NCBI GenBank assembly: GCA_904502235.1
Contig: CAJGDP010000011.1
Span: 1 to 51,924 of the forward strand
Reading direction: 5' to 3'
Length of the DNA stretch: 51,924 nt
Source of the DNA: an uncultured Bacteroidaceae bacterium
Lineage (GTDB): Bacteria > Bacteroidota > Bacteroidia > Bacteroidales > Bacteroidaceae
The notes beneath the pieces are model-generated. The model made no database searches and was not told the origin of the DNA. It saw only the letters and a program-made list of their open reading frames with translations. Numbering within the stretch: the first letter of the stretch is position 1; every line of letters begins with the position of its first letter. The position numbers and the translations under genes were made by a program. Below are positions 41,942-51,277 of the stretch, one piece after another.

Positions 41942-44743
41942 ATGCAGAACAAAGGATTTGTAAAGGTATTTGCAGCACTGCTTACTCTTGTATGTTTGTT
42001 CTACTTGTCATTCTCAATGGTAACCGGTTACCATGCCGGTAAAGCCGAGGAGAGCGGCGACAGCAAACACTACATGGATTCAATGCAGAACAAGAATGTT
42101 TGGCTTGGTATCTACTCTTTGAAGGAGTGCCGCGAATTGGAGATCGGTCTAGGTTTGGACCTTAAAGGTGGTATGTATGTAATTATGGAAGTTTCTGTTC
42201 CTGATATTGTGAAGGCTTTGTCCGGCAACAAGCAGGATGCGAACTTCAAGACTGCTTTGGACAATGCCCGTCTGGCTACCATCAATGGCGGTGATTATAT
42301 CACAGCGTTTATCAATGAGTATCACAAGGTTGCTCCCGGCAGCACTCTTGCTTCACTTTTTGCAACAAAGGATTTGAAGGACAAAGTGTCTCAGAATTCA
42401 AGCGACAAGGATGTAGAGGCTGTTTTGCGTGCCGAGGTTAAGGCTGCTGTTGACAACTCATACAACGTGTTGCGTTCACGTATCGACCGTTTCGGCGTTG
42501 TTCAGCCTAATATCCAGGCTATCGAGGGCGGTATGGGCCGTATCATGATTGAGCTTCCAGGTGTAAAAGAGCCTGAGCGTGTACGTAAGTTGTTGCAGGG
42601 TTCAGCAAACCTCGAGTTCTGGGAGACATACAGCACTGACGAGATTCAGAAGAGCGTATATCCTGCGTTGGTGAACCTCGATGAGAAACTTCAGAACGAT
42701 ACATTGAAGCTTCAGTTTGCAAACACATCATACTGCGCTGTAGGTCTTGCTCATTACAGAGATACAGCTGCAATCAACAAGATGCTTGCAACAGCAGAGG
42801 CAAAGCTTGAACTTCCAAGAGATTTGCGCCTGATGTGGAGCGTTGACGCTTGGGAAGGCGATTCTACAAAGACCTTGTTCGAGCTCAATGCCATAAAGAG
42901 CACAGAATCAGATGGCAGAGCACCTGTTGAGGGTGAGGTTATCTCTGATGCAAAGGCAGGTTATGACAACAACGGTGCACCTTGCGTTGATATGCAGATG
43001 AACGTTGACGGTTCTAAGAAGTGGGCTAAGCTTACAAAGAAGAACATTCACCGTGCAATTGCAATCGTTCTCGACGGTTATGTATATAGTGCACCTATGG
43101 TACAGAACGAAATCACAGGTGGCCGTTCACAGATTACAGGTAACTTCACAATCGAGGCTACTCAGGACTTGGCTAACGTACTCCGTTCTGGTAAGATGGC
43201 TGCTCCTGTACGCATCATTCAGGAAGAGGTTGTAGGTCCTTCACTCGGTCAGAAGTCAATTGAGCAGGGTATAGTTTCATTCGTTGTCGCATTTGTACTC
43301 CTTATGATATACATGTGCGCGATGTACGGTGTAATCCCAGGTTCTGTTGCCAACCTTGCATTGTTGCTCAACCTGTTCTTCACAATGGGTATCCTTGCAT
43401 CGTTCCAGGCAGCTTTGACAATGTCTGGTATTGCCGGTATCGTTCTTACTCTGGGTATGGCTGTGGATGCCAACGTGCTTATCTACGAGCGTGCCAAGGA
43501 GGAATTGCGTGCAGGCAAGAATGTACGTGTGGCTCTTTCTGACGGTTACAAGAATGCATTCTCTGCAATTATCGACTCTAACGTAACATCAATCATAACA
43601 GGTATTATCCTGTTCAACTTCGGTACAGGTCCTATCAAGGGCTTCGCAACAACTCTTATCATCGGTCTGTTGTGTTCATTGTTTACAGCAGTGTTTGTAA
43701 CACGTGTCATCTATGAGCACTTTATGAACAAGGGCAAGTGGTTGAATCTCTCATTCACAACAAAGCTCTCAAGAAACCTTATGAGAGAGCCTAAGTTCAA
43801 CTTCATCGGTGCATCAAAGAAGAGTGCAATCGTATTCGGTATCATTGCTGCTGCAATGGTTGTTTCGTTCGCTTTCCGTGGTTTGAGCCAGAGCATCGAC
43901 TTCACAGGTGGACGTAACTTTGTTGTTCAGTTCGAGAAGCAGGTTGAGCCTGAGACCGTACGCGACTTGTTGAAGAAGAAGATTACCGATGATAATGTAC
44001 AGGCTATTGCTTTGGGTACAGACGGTAAGACTATCCGCGTAACAACAAACTACATGATCAACGATACAGCAGCTATTGCTGACGAGAGAATCACAGAGTT
44101 CCTCTACGATTCATTCATGGAGGGTGATCTTCTGAGCAAAGATTTGACTATTAAGACATTCCGTGATTACGATAACCACAAGGGTGGCTCAATCATCAGT
44201 TCACAGAAGGTTGGTCCAAGCATGGCTGAGGATATCCGCAACGGTGCTATCGTATCTGTGATACTTGCGCTTATTGCAATCTTTATCTACATCCTTGTAC
44301 GTTTCCGTAACGTTGCATACAGTGTCGGTTCAATCTTCGCACTCGGTATTGACGTTCTCATGATTATGGGTTGCTACTCATTGTTCTACGGTATCCTGCC
44401 AATGTCACTAGAGGTTGACCAAACATTCATCGGTGCTATCCTGACTGCTATCGGTTACTCTATCAATGACAAGGTGGTTGTCTTCGACCGTGTACGTGAG
44501 TTCTCTCACTTGTATCCAAAACGTAACAAGTTCGAGTTGTTCAATACATCACTCAATACTACACTTTCCCGTACAATCAATACTTCTGTCAGCACCTTGA
44601 TTGTGTTGCTCTGTATCTTTGTACTTGGTGGCGACAGCATCCGTAGCTTCTCATTCGCTATGATTCTTGGTGTTGTATTCGGTACATTGTCATCACTCTT
44701 TATTGCTGCTCCTATAGCTTATAGCTTCTTGCGCAAAAAGTAA
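41942..44743 (+). CDS. secDF: Fused SecDF protein translocase subunit
   Basis: SecDF uses the proton gradient to pull exported proteins out of the SecYEG channel. The 933-residue protein is a natural SecD-SecF fusion. The SecD half has IGLDLKGGMYVIMEV near residue 65, a large periplasmic P1 region and six membrane segments including TLGMAVDANVLIYERAKEE. The SecF half starts near residue 618 with KFNFIGASKKS, then DFTGGRNFVVQF and GYSINDKVVVFDRVRE. The Asp and Arg residues of the DxxxxxxR proton-relay motifs are visible in both halves. The fusion is the rule in Bacteroidota. Own promoter and strong terminator. Confidence 0.95.
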   Translation: MQNKGFVKVFAALLTLVCLFYLSFSMVTGYHAGKAEESGDSKHYMDSMQNKNVWLGIYSLKECRELEIGLGLDLKGGMYVIMEVSVPDIVKALSGNKQDANFKTALDNARLATINGGDYITAFINEYHKVAPGSTLASLFATKDLKDKVSQNSSDKDVEAVLRAEVKAAVDNSYNVLRSRIDRFGVVQPNIQAIEGGMGRIMIELPGVKEPERVRKLLQGSANLEFWETYSTDEIQKSVYPALVNLDEKLQNDTLKLQFANTSYCAVGLAHYRDTAAINKMLATAEAKLELPRDLRLMWSVDAWEGDSTKTLFELNAIKSTESDGRAPVEGEVISDAKAGYDNNGAPCVDMQMNVDGSKKWAKLTKKNIHRAIAIVLDGYVYSAPMVQNEITGGRSQITGNFTIEATQDLANVLRSGKMAAPVRIIQEEVVGPSLGQKSIEQGIVSFVVAFVLLMIYMCAMYGVIPGSVANLALLLNLFFTMGILASFQAALTMSGIAGIVLTLGMAVDANVLIYERAKEELRAGKNVRVALSDGYKNAFSAIIDSNVTSIITGIILFNFGTGPIKGFATTLIIGLLCSLFTAVFVTRVIYEHFMNKGKWLNLSFTTKLSRNLMREPKFNFIGASKKSAIVFGIIAAAMVVSFAFRGLSQSIDFTGGRNFVVQFEKQVEPETVRDLLKKKITDDNVQAIALGTDGKTIRVTTNYMINDTAAIADERITEFLYDSFMEGDLLSKDLTIKTFRDYDNHKGGSIISSQKVGPSMAEDIRNGAIVSVILALIAIFIYILVRFRNVAYSVGSIFALGIDVLMIMGCYSLFYGILPMSLEVDQTFIGAILTAIGYSINDKVVVFDRVREFSHLYPKRNKFELFNTSLNTTLSRTINTSVSTLIVLLCIFVLGGDSIRSFSFAMILGVVFGTLSSLFIAAPIAYSFLRKK

Positions 44744-44765
44744 TAAAGAAGAGATATAATTAAAG

Positions 44766-44803
44766 GAATTGGGGCTGCCTCGAGGCAACCCCAATTCTTT
44801 TTT
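44766..44803 (+). terminator. Terminator of secDF
   Basis: GAATTGGGG (44766-44774) pairs with CCCCAATTC (44789-44797). After a C/A mismatch the stem continues TGCC/GGCA to a TCGA loop; seven T follow. It lies between convergent genes, and the stop codon of the DUF2851 gene begins within the T-run. Confidence 0.92.
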
Positions 44804-46055
44804 ATGCGTTTTTGAGAACACTCTTTATATAATAGTAAGCGCATAGGCATCTGATACATTCGTTACGTGAACAATAACATTTGTCGAGATGCAGAAGTGC
44901 CTGAGAATCTGCTGCACAATTGGATTCTATGCCTTGTTCTCTCCAATGTCTTACAATTCTGTTCTCTTCGCTCTTGAGTGCGTGCAGATAGTCTTCGGCT
45001 TTTTCGCATAGCTTGAAATCCTTTCTGTGCTTGCCATATACATAGAGCACCGGTGCTATGGCGTTTATTATAATCACATCGGTCTGTCTCTCGTTCATTT
45101 TGCTGTTTCCGAACCTTTCTGTTCCGCCAAAACGGCTGTGGCTGTACCAGTATCCACGTAGTGGAGTTGCAATAATCTCGCGCAACTCTTCAATGGAGTC
45201 GCATTCGGCAATGTTCGACATATTGAAGTTGCGGCTGTGGTAGATTGTGGCAAGTCTTGCTATTCTTAGGTGTGGTGATGAGTGTCCTTCTTCCCAAACC
45301 TTGTAGTCCATGCTTTGGAGCTTGAATTTGTTTGATAGGAAATTGTACTCCCTCTTCAGTTCCTTGAAATATCTGTTCTTTGTAACGGACTCGCGATGGA
45401 AATAGGGGATGCTTTGTTCGTTGAGCAAGCCTGCCTGTCCGAAGAATATCGCTTCTACCTGAATTGCATTGTCGCGGTGCTTTGCCAATGCTTTAAAGTC
45501 GAGTATGTCTGCAAGCTCTTTAAACAAGGTTCTGTGTATTCCAAAACCGAAACTCCTTACGAGGGTCTGGAAAAGGGTGTCTTCCCACTTCTTCTCGCAC
45601 TTCTGATATGTCTGTTCGATTTGTGCGGCTTTTTCTTCGATTCGTTCTACCAGCATCCTTGATAGAATGTTGTGCAGTATAATCTGCTCTCCTCTTGCAG
45701 ACACGTGGGCACAAGGCTTGTAATTCTTTTCTGCAATGAAACTCTCGAGCTCCTCTTTCAGGTTGTCGGGGTAGCTGATGTTTACTTGTGCGACTTTCTC
45801 GTTGATTCTTGTGCTGTTGTCTATGGTTACATGCAATATCGCATTCTCGGAGTCTGTGCCTATTTCCTTGTCGTGCAGGATAACATCTCCTGTCTTGACT
45901 TCGTTGCCTATTTTTATTTTGGCATTGTTGAATATATTGCTTTCGCCATCGTTCTGTCCGTTGTCGATTATGCGCAGTTTTTCACCGTTGGTTGTGCAAA
46001 GTCCTGTGTGGGGAAACAATCTGTTTTTCCAGATTTCGTAAATCATGTTTTCCAT
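44802..46055 (-). CDS. DUF2851 family protein
   Basis: A 417-residue cytosolic protein recognised as DUF2851, a family common in Bacteroidota with no known function. The N-terminal half includes NFNNAKIKIG-like and GDVILH segments (about 40-65). The centre has SFGFGIHRTLFKELA and EAIFFGQAGLL, and the C-terminal quarter contains TDVIIINAIAPVLYVYGKH. The C-terminus carries a Cys cluster C-x-C-x4-C-x2-C (CYCSRNECIRC) plus an upstream Cys, plausible for binding zinc or an Fe-S cluster. It lies in the same direction as the HD-domain gene upstream but is separated from it by a terminator-like hairpin; no TAnnTTTG box was found in between. Confidence 0.8.
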   Translation of the reverse strand: MENMIYEIWKNRLFPHTGLCTTNGEKLRIIDNGQNDGESNIFNNAKIKIGNEVKTGDVILHDKEIGTDSENAILHVTIDNSTRINEKVAQVNISYPDNLKEELESFIAEKNYKPCAHVSARGEQIILHNILSRMLVERIEEKAAQIEQTYQKCEKKWEDTLFQTLVRSFGFGIHRTLFKELADILDFKALAKHRDNAIQVEAIFFGQAGLLNEQSIPYFHRESVTKNRYFKELKREYNFLSNKFKLQSMDYKVWEEGHSSPHLRIARLATIYHSRNFNMSNIAECDSIEELREIIATPLRGYWYSHSRFGGTERFGNSKMNERQTDVIIINAIAPVLYVYGKHRKDFKLCEKAEDYLHALKSEENRIVRHWREQGIESNCAADSQALLHLDKCYCSRNECIRCLCAYYYIKSVLKNA

Positions 46056-46105
46056 AGTAAAAAGTTTTATGTTCTTCTGCAGTTGTTATTTGTACTGCAA
46101 AGAAA

Positions 46106-46151
46106 AAGGGTAAACCCACCGGAATCCTAGGATTTTTTCGGGTTTACCCTT
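46106..46151 (-). terminator. Terminator of the 7TM-HD gene
   Basis: AAGGGTAAACCC (46106-46117) and GGGTTTACCCTT (46140-46151) are perfect inverted repeats. The loop itself contains the palindrome AATCCTAGGATT (46122-46133). T-rich sequence follows on both strands, so it may act in either direction; only the minus-strand gene at 46199-48229 needs it. Confidence 0.8.
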
Positions 46152-46198
46152 CTTTTTTAACAACTTTTTACAAATGGGCGCAAATCTATTGCTTTTTA

Positions 46199-48229
46199 TC
46201 AGGCTTTTTTCTCTTTCGGATAGCTGACTCTTGTGTGATAGATTGCTTTGAGCCTCTTCTTGAATATTGATTTTATTGTGTCGATATCCTTGAATGTCAA
46301 TGGAGCCAGGCTGAGTTCGCCTTCCTGAAGTTTTGCTGCCACAATCTTGTCGACAAGTTCCTCAATGTTGGCATCGGTATACTCCTTTATGCTGTGTGAT
46401 GCCGCTTCCACGCAGTCTGCAAGCATCAGAATCGCCTGTTCCTGTGTGGTAGGTCTTGTGCCGGGATATGTGAACAGGCTCTCGTCTATTTCCTCATCGG
46501 GATGTGCGTTCTTGTATGTGATGTAGAAATATCCTGCCTTGGAGTTGCCGTGATGTGTTGTTATGAACTCCTTGATTTTCTTGGGCAGATGCTCATGCTC
46601 GGCGATGCTCAATCCGTCAGTAACATGTTTGATGATGATGCTTGCACTCTCTTCGGGGCTGAGAGCATTGTGCGGATTTATTCCACCGCTCTGATTTTCG
46701 GTGAAATATATGGGGTTGTTCAGCTTGCCAATATCGTGATACAATGCTCCTGTGCGTACTTCGAGGCTGTTTGCTCCCAATGCTCGGGCCGCTTCTGCCG
46801 CAAGATTGCCCACCTGCATTGAGTGCTGGAATGTTCCGGGAGCCTCCTGCGACATTCTTTGCAGAAGTTTGCTGTTGAGATTGGAAAGTTCTATGAATGT
46901 TACATTCGAGACGAACCCGAATACCTTTTCCACAATGAACATCATCGGGTATACAAACAGCATCAGCAAGGCACTGATTGTGAAGTATATGTACATGTTG
47001 TACTTCATCTTGGAGAAGTCCGATTCTATGATAAGCTCGTAGCACATGTAGGTTACGGCGTATACTACCAATGTTATGAATACACAACGGAACATCTGTG
47101 AACGCGACGACAGTTCCTTGAGGCTCAGAATGGCGCTTATGCCAGCAACGGTCTGCAGCATTGTGAATTCATATGGCGAACCGAGCATTATCGAGCACAT
47201 GAGAATGGTTATGCAGTGTGTGATAAGTGCTGTGCTGTGGTCTATGAAAAGACACAGCAACATCGGTACCATGGCAAACGGAAGAATGAACACGCTTATG
47301 TCGCCATGTGTTACCACTATGCCCACAATGGTCGGGAAAACCGTTGCGCAAAGAGTGGTGAATATGAACTTCTTGTTGCTGGTTGCAATGTCGGGACGGT
47401 ATATATATATGTATGCTACCAATACGAGCATACAAATTATAATGAAAAGTACCTGCCCGAAGAAAATATTCAGTTTGCTGTTGGTGCTCTTTGCCGCTTC
47501 AATTTCATTAAGGATGTTGAAGTAGGTCTCCAGAGTCCTGTATGTGTTCCGGTCTATTATATCGCCTTTGTTTATTATGCGCTGGCCTTTTACGACAGTT
47601 CCTATGCGCGCGTCAACTTTCTTGAGCTGTTTGCTCAGTTCCTTCTCTGTAAGCAGGGTGTCGCAGACATAATTGGGTGTTATGAATCTCTCTGCTTCAA
47701 TTGCGGCAAACATCTCGCCGGTGAGTATAGTGTCGGCATTCATCAGCGTCTCGTATGCCTCTGATATGCTTACAAAGCGTCCTGCATCCTTTGTTATGGT
47801 ATTGCCTTTGTATGTGAAGTTTATTTCGTCGTTGTTACGGCTCCTGATTATTGTGGCATCTTCGTCCGAAACTATACCGTCCTTGTATAAGGCATCAAGG
47901 CAGTTCGCGTACTCCTGCATCTCTCTGGCAGGGAACTCTTTTCTGAATTCAGCGGCATTCAGTGCGCTGTTGTATGTGAAATATGGGCGGAAATTGTTCC
48001 TTATGCTATCCTTTTCCTCGGCAATGGTTTTTGCACTTTTCTTAATTACAAAGTCGAAGTCGGCAATAATCTGCTCATGGTTCCACGGTGTGCCCTCTTC
48101 AAAGCTGTAGCTGGTATACTTTTCTCTTGGCATGAAATAGATAATCATGCCTATGCAGAATATCACCAGGCTTATGTGCAACACAATCTGAGCGTGTCTT
48201 CCAAAATATTTTTCGAGTTTATTCTTCAT
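46199..48229 (-). CDS. PgpH-like 7TM-HD phosphohydrolase (probable c-di-AMP phosphodiesterase)
   Basis: A 676-residue membrane protein with the layout of PgpH. One N-terminal membrane span is followed by a large extracytoplasmic 7TMR-HDED-type domain (about 45-275), about seven membrane segments, and then a cytosolic HD domain. The HD domain has YHDIGK near residue 498, ITTHHGNSKAGYFY, YPGTRPTTQEQAILMLADCVEAASHS, and the metal-binding His/Asp residues. In Listeria PgpH hydrolyses cyclic di-AMP; the wording of these motifs is close to that branch, so the same substrate is likely. ATG 48229 is used because a predicted promoter lies between it and the upstream in-frame start at 48343. Confidence 0.85.
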   Translation of the reverse strand: MKNKLEKYFGRHAQIVLHISLVIFCIGMIIYFMPREKYTSYSFEEGTPWNHEQIIADFDFVIKKSAKTIAEEKDSIRNNFRPYFTYNSALNAAEFRKEFPAREMQEYANCLDALYKDGIVSDEDATIIRSRNNDEINFTYKGNTITKDAGRFVSISEAYETLMNADTILTGEMFAAIEAERFITPNYVCDTLLTEKELSKQLKKVDARIGTVVKGQRIINKGDIIDRNTYRTLETYFNILNEIEAAKSTNSKLNIFFGQVLFIIICMLVLVAYIYIYRPDIATSNKKFIFTTLCATVFPTIVGIVVTHGDISVFILPFAMVPMLLCLFIDHSTALITHCITILMCSIMLGSPYEFTMLQTVAGISAILSLKELSSRSQMFRCVFITLVVYAVTYMCYELIIESDFSKMKYNMYIYFTISALLMLFVYPMMFIVEKVFGFVSNVTFIELSNLNSKLLQRMSQEAPGTFQHSMQVGNLAAEAARALGANSLEVRTGALYHDIGKLNNPIYFTENQSGGINPHNALSPEESASIIIKHVTDGLSIAEHEHLPKKIKEFITTHHGNSKAGYFYITYKNAHPDEEIDESLFTYPGTRPTTQEQAILMLADCVEAASHSIKEYTDANIEELVDKIVAAKLQEGELSLAPLTFKDIDTIKSIFKKRLKAIYHTRVSYPKEKKA

Positions 48230-48272
48230 TTCCAATAAATTTAAATTTTCATCCGTCCGATGTAGACTGTAG

Positions 48273-48280
48273 CAAAAGTA
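48273..48280 (-). promoter_or_regulatory. Candidate -7 box of the 7TM-HD gene
   Basis: On the minus strand the site is TACTTTTG (TAnnTTTG), predicting a start near 48266, 37 nt before the ATG at 48229. No clear -33 element. Confidence 0.52.
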
Positions 48281-48373
48281 TAAAAAAAATATGAAAGTAA
48301 ATAATGTAATAACCATTCTTGGTAAAAAGCTGTTCGCCGGCATGCTTTTTATCTCTTAAAAATACAACATTTA

Positions 48374-48405
48374 TTTTGTCAACATTTTAAGTTGTATTAT
48401 TTTTG
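48374..48405 (+). promoter_or_regulatory. Promoter of gltX
   Basis: TTTTG (48374-48378) and TATTTTTG (48398-48405) are 19 bp apart, matching the Bacteroidota -33/-7 layout. The leader would be about 85 nt, with no obvious T-box or attenuator structure. Confidence 0.65.
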
Positions 48406-48496
48406 CATAGCATATAAGGTTATATTGCCCTTAATATGTTTGCATGGTATGTTTTTGCTTTGCAACAAGGTCTGGAACTGAAAAATAATTTAATAT

Positions 48497-50011
48497 ATGG
48501 AAAGAAAAGTAAGAGTACGTTTTGCACCGAGTCCTACAGGACCCTTGCATATCGGTGGTGTAAGAACTGCATTATATAACTATCTGTTTGCGCGTCAGCA
48601 TGGTGGCGATCTGGTGTTCCGTATCGAGGATACCGACTCTAACCGTTTTGTCCCCGGTGCCGAGGACTATATTCTTGAATCGTTCCGTTGGCTCGGAATA
48701 AAGTTCGATGAGGGTGTCTCTTTCGGTGGAAACTATGGTCCTTACCGTCAGTCGGAGCGTCGCGACATATACAAGAAGTATGTAAAGATTCTGCTCGACA
48801 ACGGAAAAGCCTATATGGCATTCGATACCCCCGAGGAACTTGATGCAAAGCGTGCCGAAATAGAGAATTTCCAGTACGATGCCTCTACACGCATGTCGAT
48901 GCGTAACTCACTCTCAATGAGTGCAGAGGAGGTTCAGACTCTTCTGGATTCAGGACATCAGTATGTGGTGCGTTTTAAGGTTGAGCCGGGTGAAAAGGTA
49001 GTTGTTGACGATATCATCCGCGGTCTGGTGACAATAGATTCTTCGATTCTCGACGATAAGGTACTTTACAAGTCGGCAGACGAATTGCCCACATATCACC
49101 TTGCAAACATCGTCGACGACCATCTGATGGAGATTTCACACGTTATCCGTGGCGAGGAGTGGTTGCCTTCGGCTCCGCTTCATGTGTTGCTGTATCGTGC
49201 TTTCGGTTGGGAGGAAACCATGCCCAGATTTGCGCATCTTTCATTGCTCCTGAAGCCCGAGGGTAACGGTAAATTGAGCAAGCGCGACGGTGATCGCCTT
49301 GGTTTCCCCGTGTTCCCTCTCGAGTGGCACGATCCAAAGAGCGGTGCGGTGTCTTCGGGCTTCCGCGAGAGCGACTATCTGCCCGAAGCTGTTATCAACT
49401 TCCTTGCTCTTCTTGGCTGGAATCCAGGTGACGATGTCGAGATGATGTCTATGGACGACCTTGTCGCAAAGTTCGACCTTGCAAAGTGCAGCAAAGCCGG
49501 AGCCCGTTTCGACTACAAGAAAATGGTGTGGTTCAACCACGAATATATAATCAAGAAGTCGGATAAGGAAATTGCCGAAATTTTCATGCCTGTTGTTGAG
49601 GCGCATGGCGTAACAACTACAATGGAGCTGCTCGAAAAGATTGTCTCTTTGATGAAGGGACGTGTAAACTTTGTTCATGAACTCTGGGATGCATGCAGTT
49701 TCTACTTTATTGCACCGACAGAATATGACGAGAAGACTGCAAAGAAGCGTTGGAAAGAGGATTCTGCCGCAAAGATGACTGAACTTGCCGATTTGCTTGA
49801 GTCGCTCGAGGATTTCTCTATCGAGAATCAGGACAAGAAAGTTCATGAGTGGATTGAAGCCAAGGGATATGGCATGGGTGAGATAATGAATGCCTTCCGT
49901 CTTGCACTTGTAGGCGAGGGTAAGGGACCACAGATGTTCGATATTTCAGGTCTTATCGGTAAAGAGGAAACTTTGGCACGTCTGCGTCGTGCTGTCGCAG
50001 TTCTTGGATAA
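48497..50011 (+). CDS. gltX: Glutamyl-tRNA synthetase
   Basis: GltX charges tRNA-Glu. The 504-residue class I synthetase has FAPSPTGPLHIGGVRTALYNYLFAR (HIGH-type motif), RIEDTDSNR and the KMSKS-equivalent KLSKRDGDRLGFPVFPLEW, followed by a helical anticodon-binding domain. The non-discriminating or discriminating nature is not decidable, but asnS in the same window argues that asparagine is charged directly. The KdtA-like gene begins 3 bp after its stop. Confidence 0.95.
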   Translation: MERKVRVRFAPSPTGPLHIGGVRTALYNYLFARQHGGDLVFRIEDTDSNRFVPGAEDYILESFRWLGIKFDEGVSFGGNYGPYRQSERRDIYKKYVKILLDNGKAYMAFDTPEELDAKRAEIENFQYDASTRMSMRNSLSMSAEEVQTLLDSGHQYVVRFKVEPGEKVVVDDIIRGLVTIDSSILDDKVLYKSADELPTYHLANIVDDHLMEISHVIRGEEWLPSAPLHVLLYRAFGWEETMPRFAHLSLLLKPEGNGKLSKRDGDRLGFPVFPLEWHDPKSGAVSSGFRESDYLPEAVINFLALLGWNPGDDVEMMSMDDLVAKFDLAKCSKAGARFDYKKMVWFNHEYIIKKSDKEIAEIFMPVVEAHGVTTTMELLEKIVSLMKGRVNFVHELWDACSFYFIAPTEYDEKTAKKRWKEDSAAKMTELADLLESLEDFSIENQDKKVHEWIEAKGYGMGEIMNAFRLALVGEGKGPQMFDISGLIGKEETLARLRRAVAVLG

Positions 50012-50014
50012 CAG

Positions 50015-51235
50015 ATGTATACGTTCGGGATATACATATATATTCTTCTGGTCCGTCTTGCAGCCCTCTTCGGGCATAGGAAGGCAAGGCTTAAACTTGC
50101 CGGACACAAGCAGACCTTTGCCGTGCTCAACGAAAAGTTGAAGCCCGGAAATGAATATATATGGTTTCATGTTTCTTCGCGTGGAGGTTTCGAGCAGAGC
50201 CGTCCAATGATAGAGAGATTGCATGCCACCCATCCCGAATACCGTGTGGTGTTGACATTCTTTTCACCTTCGGGCTACGAACTTGCAAAGAGCTATCAGC
50301 AGGTTGATGCAGTATGTTTCTTGCCGTTCGATACCCGTCGCAATGTGAAACGTTTCCTTGATGCACTTCAGCCAAGGATGGCATTCTTTATGAAATGCGA
50401 ATTCTGGTTGAACTGTCTTACCGAACTCAAAAATCGCAACATCCCAGTTTATAGCATATCATCGGTCTTTGATAACAAACGCTCAAGGCTTGGGGTAACC
50501 GGCAGTCGTCTGCGTCTTGCATTGCACTGTTTTACACACCTTTTCGTGCAGGACGAGAACTCAAAGGCAATGCTCAAGGGAATTGGTATAAATAATGTGT
50601 CGGTTGTGGGAAACACACGCTTCGACCGCGTGGTGAAAGTTCTTGAACAGGCACGTCAGATACCGTTGCTCGAGACATTTGCCCAAGGTAACCGACTCTT
50701 TGTGGCAGGTTGCTCCCAAAGGGACGACGAAGCGGTCTATATCCCATTCTTTAACAGGAACAGGGAGTGGAAACTGGTTATAGTGCCTTGCGGTCTTGAC
50801 GATGAGCGTATAAAGTCTATTGAGAAACAATATGCAGGCACATGCGTGCGTTATACGCGTGCCACTATGGAAAATATCCATAATGCAGATTGTCTTATAA
50901 TAGACACGTACGATTTGCTTTCGGTTGTGTATAAATATGCCGATCTCGCCCTTATAGGCGGAAGTTTCGGCAGAGGTGTGCGTAATGTGCTCGAAGCTGC
51001 AGTGTACGGTGTCCCTCTGCTCATAGGCCCCGAAAGCAACCGTTCGCACGAGGCGCAGAGCCTTTTGGAATGTGGTGGAGCGGTGAAGGTGACCGACGCC
51101 TACGATTTCGGCGAGAAGGTGAATCTGCTTTATAACGACAAGGAATATTCAGAAAGGATTGGAGCCATAGCCGGTGAGTATGTTATGGAAAACACCGGTG
51201 CTACAGCAAGAATATTCCGGGAAATTGGTCTTTAA
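50015..51235 (+). CDS. KdtA/WaaA-family Kdo transferase homologue with altered active site
   Basis: The 406-residue GT30-type glycosyltransferase aligns along its length with WaaA, which attaches Kdo to lipid A: N-terminal membrane helix, WFHVSSRGGFEQSRP, TFFSPSGYELAK, FFMKCEFWLN, VVGNTRFDR, and a C-terminal ADLALIGGSFGRGVRNVLEAA. However, the catalytic Glu expected in the S-x-G-E motif is Gly58, the AGST-type loop reads AGCSQRDDE, the VPRH-type Arg-His is VPCG, and the GGHN motif reads GVRN (Arg323). The frame is intact and there is no stop or frameshift. It may be an inactive paralogue, an enzyme with changed specificity, or the only copy in a strain with modified LPS. It is coupled to gltX (3-bp gap). 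Confidence 0.82.
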   Translation: MYTFGIYIYILLVRLAALFGHRKARLKLAGHKQTFAVLNEKLKPGNEYIWFHVSSRGGFEQSRPMIERLHATHPEYRVVLTFFSPSGYELAKSYQQVDAVCFLPFDTRRNVKRFLDALQPRMAFFMKCEFWLNCLTELKNRNIPVYSISSVFDNKRSRLGVTGSRLRLALHCFTHLFVQDENSKAMLKGIGINNVSVVGNTRFDRVVKVLEQARQIPLLETFAQGNRLFVAGCSQRDDEAVYIPFFNRNREWKLVIVPCGLDDERIKSIEKQYAGTCVRYTRATMENIHNADCLIIDTYDLLSVVYKYADLALIGGSFGRGVRNVLEAAVYGVPLLIGPESNRSHEAQSLLECGGAVKVTDAYDFGEKVNLLYNDKEYSERIGAIAGEYVMENTGATARIFREIGL

Positions 51236-51277
51236 AATATTTGAAAACATAATTATAAACCTTTTAAAATTAAAATT

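Noticed and set aside
41942..44743. SecDF fusion as a sequencing or frameshift artefact
   Set aside because: The fusion is in one uninterrupted frame with normal linker composition and is the known arrangement in Bacteroidota.
48406..48496. T-box or riboswitch in the gltX leader
   Set aside because: The leader is short, AT-rich and lacks the T-box consensus or an attenuator hairpin.
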